Positions 31,122 through 33,060 of a stretch of DNA of 33,060 nucleotides are shown one piece after another. Position 1 is the first letter of the stretch. Each line of letters begins with the position of its first letter. Below the pieces are notes generated by a model. The model was not told the origin of the DNA. It worked only from the letters and a program-made list of their open reading frames with translations, and did no database searches. Source of the stretch: Nitrososphaeraceae archaeon (GTDB taxonomy: Archaea; Thermoproteota; Nitrososphaeria; Nitrososphaerales; Nitrososphaeraceae); NCBI GenBank assembly GCA_016782315.1, contig JADDOQ010000007.1:1-33060 (forward strand). The letters are read 5' to 3'. A program made the translations under genes and the position numbers.

Positions 31122-32699
31122 CTATGGATACGGATGCATTTTTTGGTTTGCTGGATATTGCGAATAATCGACTATGGTTACATTATAAGTCTTGCCGGGA
31201 TTTTCCCAGGCGATGTAAACAACATGCGGATTTTTTGAATCATGCATTTCACTGATCTTCCCATTAAGATCGTCATCTTCTGACATGGCTTTCCTAAAAT
31301 CTTTGTCAAAAACCACGACAGTTCTATTTCCAATGGTGTTTGCGTTGTAGTATGTTTTGTAGTTGAAATCCAGATTGAATACATATTTTGCAATCCACAA
31401 GTAAAAGGGATCCGCAATGACGGTAATCTCGCTATTGGTGTTTGACTTATCTTTGATAGTTGACAAATAACTAATCAAATGCGCTGCAGCTTCAAAATGT
31501 GTTGAATTGACGTTTTTTGTTATTATCTGTTTTGTTGTTACAAGCCCTATGCTTCCTATTGTTAATGCTATGACAAGTGTTAGTGGGAAAGTTTTGATAA
31601 TTCTTTTTTTCTGACATCTTTTTAGCAACTCATCTATCATAGCCGCTATGGAAATTGAAAATGCGGGTATCAACGGGATCCAGTGGTACAAAGAAACCCA
31701 TCCTATACCCAGGAAAAAGAGAAGAAACGGAATTATCCAAAGCAAGACAAAAAGATCTTTTTTTATGACTGCCATTGTTAAACCAGCTATTCCTAATACC
31801 AAAAACATGGGATCGTCCTTGAATAATATTGTTTGAAATGATTCAGCAATCATCTGGCCCTCTCTATGAGTTTGATAGTACACGCCTTCCCACCAACTGG
31901 TAAATTGACCATTTACAATAGAATAGGCGGGCCATATCATCGGAATTAGGATAATGGGCAAGAACCAAAATCGGACCATGTTGATTGATCTCTTGGCATT
32001 CCTGAATGTTAGGAATCCAGTTAAAGGAATCATGACAAATGCTGGTATTTTGGTGAATATCGCAAGCCCTAAGGACATGCCTGATAGAAGAAACAGTGAA
32101 ATCCCTTGTCTGCTATTGTTGCTTTTCAAATAATTGTTGGAAATTACCGCCAGCAATATTGACAAAAGTAAAAATGGCACAAGGATCGAATCCAATAGTA
32201 TCCACCTTAACAACCAGCTTAGGTGGGTGACTCCAAATATAATTGAGGCAATTAAAGCAACTCTTTTATTGTAAATTCGGTCTGAAATCTGGAATATAAG
32301 AAAAGTATCAACAACTGCAATTATGCCCATTATTATCCGAGGGATCAAATACAACATCTCAAGTGAATTGGTATTGCCAATCTGCGGACCAAAAACATGG
32401 GGATAACCAATTAGAGACAAAACTCCTGCCAAAAAGATTTGGCCAAAATACGGATGATCATAAAATGTGGGATCCTCTTGCGGTCCCAATCCGTTCATCA
32501 AATGCATTGCCCTGCGCATGTAAATTCCCTCATCATAATAGAGACTGGGCCATCCTATTGGATTGATTAAATGGGTAAACGAACTTAAAGATAACGATAC
32601 CAACAAAAAGAAGTGCTTATTGCTAAATATCCTTTTATCCATGTCTACCGAATTTATTTTACTACTGATTTCTAAATATTTGATCTGTAACAGATCCAC
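31122..32699 (-). CDS. GT39/PMT-like membrane glycosyltransferase
   Basis: WPSLYYDEGIYMRRAMHLMNGLGPQEDPTFYDHPYFGQIFLAGVL acidic-loop motif, then many TM helices; 525 aa. Confidence 0.85.
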   Translation of the reverse strand: MDLLQIKYLEISSKINSVDMDKRIFSNKHFFLLVSLSLSSFTHLINPIGWPSLYYDEGIYMRRAMHLMNGLGPQEDPTFYDHPYFGQIFLAGVLSLIGYPHVFGPQIGNTNSLEMLYLIPRIIMGIIAVVDTFLIFQISDRIYNKRVALIASIIFGVTHLSWLLRWILLDSILVPFLLLSILLAVISNNYLKSNNSRQGISLFLLSGMSLGLAIFTKIPAFVMIPLTGFLTFRNAKRSINMVRFWFLPIILIPMIWPAYSIVNGQFTSWWEGVYYQTHREGQMIAESFQTILFKDDPMFLVLGIAGLTMAVIKKDLFVLLWIIPFLLFFLGIGWVSLYHWIPLIPAFSISIAAMIDELLKRCQKKRIIKTFPLTLVIALTIGSIGLVTTKQIITKNVNSTHFEAAAHLISYLSTIKDKSNTNSEITVIADPFYLWIAKYVFNLDFNYKTYYNANTIGNRTVVVFDKDFRKAMSEDDDLNGKISEMHDSKNPHVVYIAWENPGKTYNVTIVDYSQYPANQKMHPYP

Positions 32700-33060
32700 T
32701 TTAATCCCAGAAGAATGTGTATTGCAGTGTATTGACTAGTCATTGTATACGACAAAATGTCAAAAACAAACTGCAAACAAAGACTTTATCATTGTTTATT
32801 TCTATATTTCCCCTTGTCCATAATAAAGAAAATATTTGCTAAAAGAATTATAAAACTTGTTATATGTTCTGTTTAACAGGATATAAAACCGAGCAACTAA
32901 AGAAATAATATGTTTGTCAACATTCGGTTTTTGGCATGATGACAAATCTTGCTAATTGTTGAAAATTCTATCTTTTCACTTTTCCAAGGAAAAAGTTTTT
33001 GTATTTGCAAATATGTTTACAATTTGTTTTTGTTGTTGTTTCCATTTGATTTTTTTTGTC

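Noticed and set aside
1-33060. Complete tRNA, rRNA, CRISPR or Cas genes
   Set aside because: None seen; only tRNA 3'-end-like fragments were found.

Overview
AT-rich archaeal accessory window. Several proteins resemble ammonia-oxidising Nitrososphaeria (Nitrososphaera/Nitrosocosmicus-like); that assignment is an inference from protein style and was not tested. Intact or near-intact genes: two class I SAM methyltransferases, a UBP-type zinc finger, a VOC/glyoxalase protein, a DUF6659-like protein, a patatin-like phospholipase, a PQQ-type sugar dehydrogenase, a DUF1059 protein, a sensor histidine kinase, an AAA+ ATPase with a degenerate P-loop, KptA/Tpt1 RNA 2'-phosphotransferase and a GT39-like glycosyltransferase. 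The most distinctive property is the density of broken genes: a degenerate DDE insertion sequence with imperfect terminal inverted repeats; two PD-(D/E)xK nuclease loci, one with two in-frame stops and one truncated with Asn at the expected catalytic Asp; HEAT-like, HTH, MFS, zinc-finger, secreted-protein and TrmB-like remnants; and at least four single-base frameshifts at mononucleotide runs. Four short sequences resembling antisense tRNA 3' ends (T-arm plus acceptor) are scattered through the window and may be relics of integration sites. No CRISPR array, rRNA or complete tRNA was seen. I did not find a convincing new multi-gene system; the best leads are the tRNA-end-like repeats, the disrupted nucleases, the AAA+ ATPase/beta-rich protein divergent pair and the homopolymer frameshift cluster.
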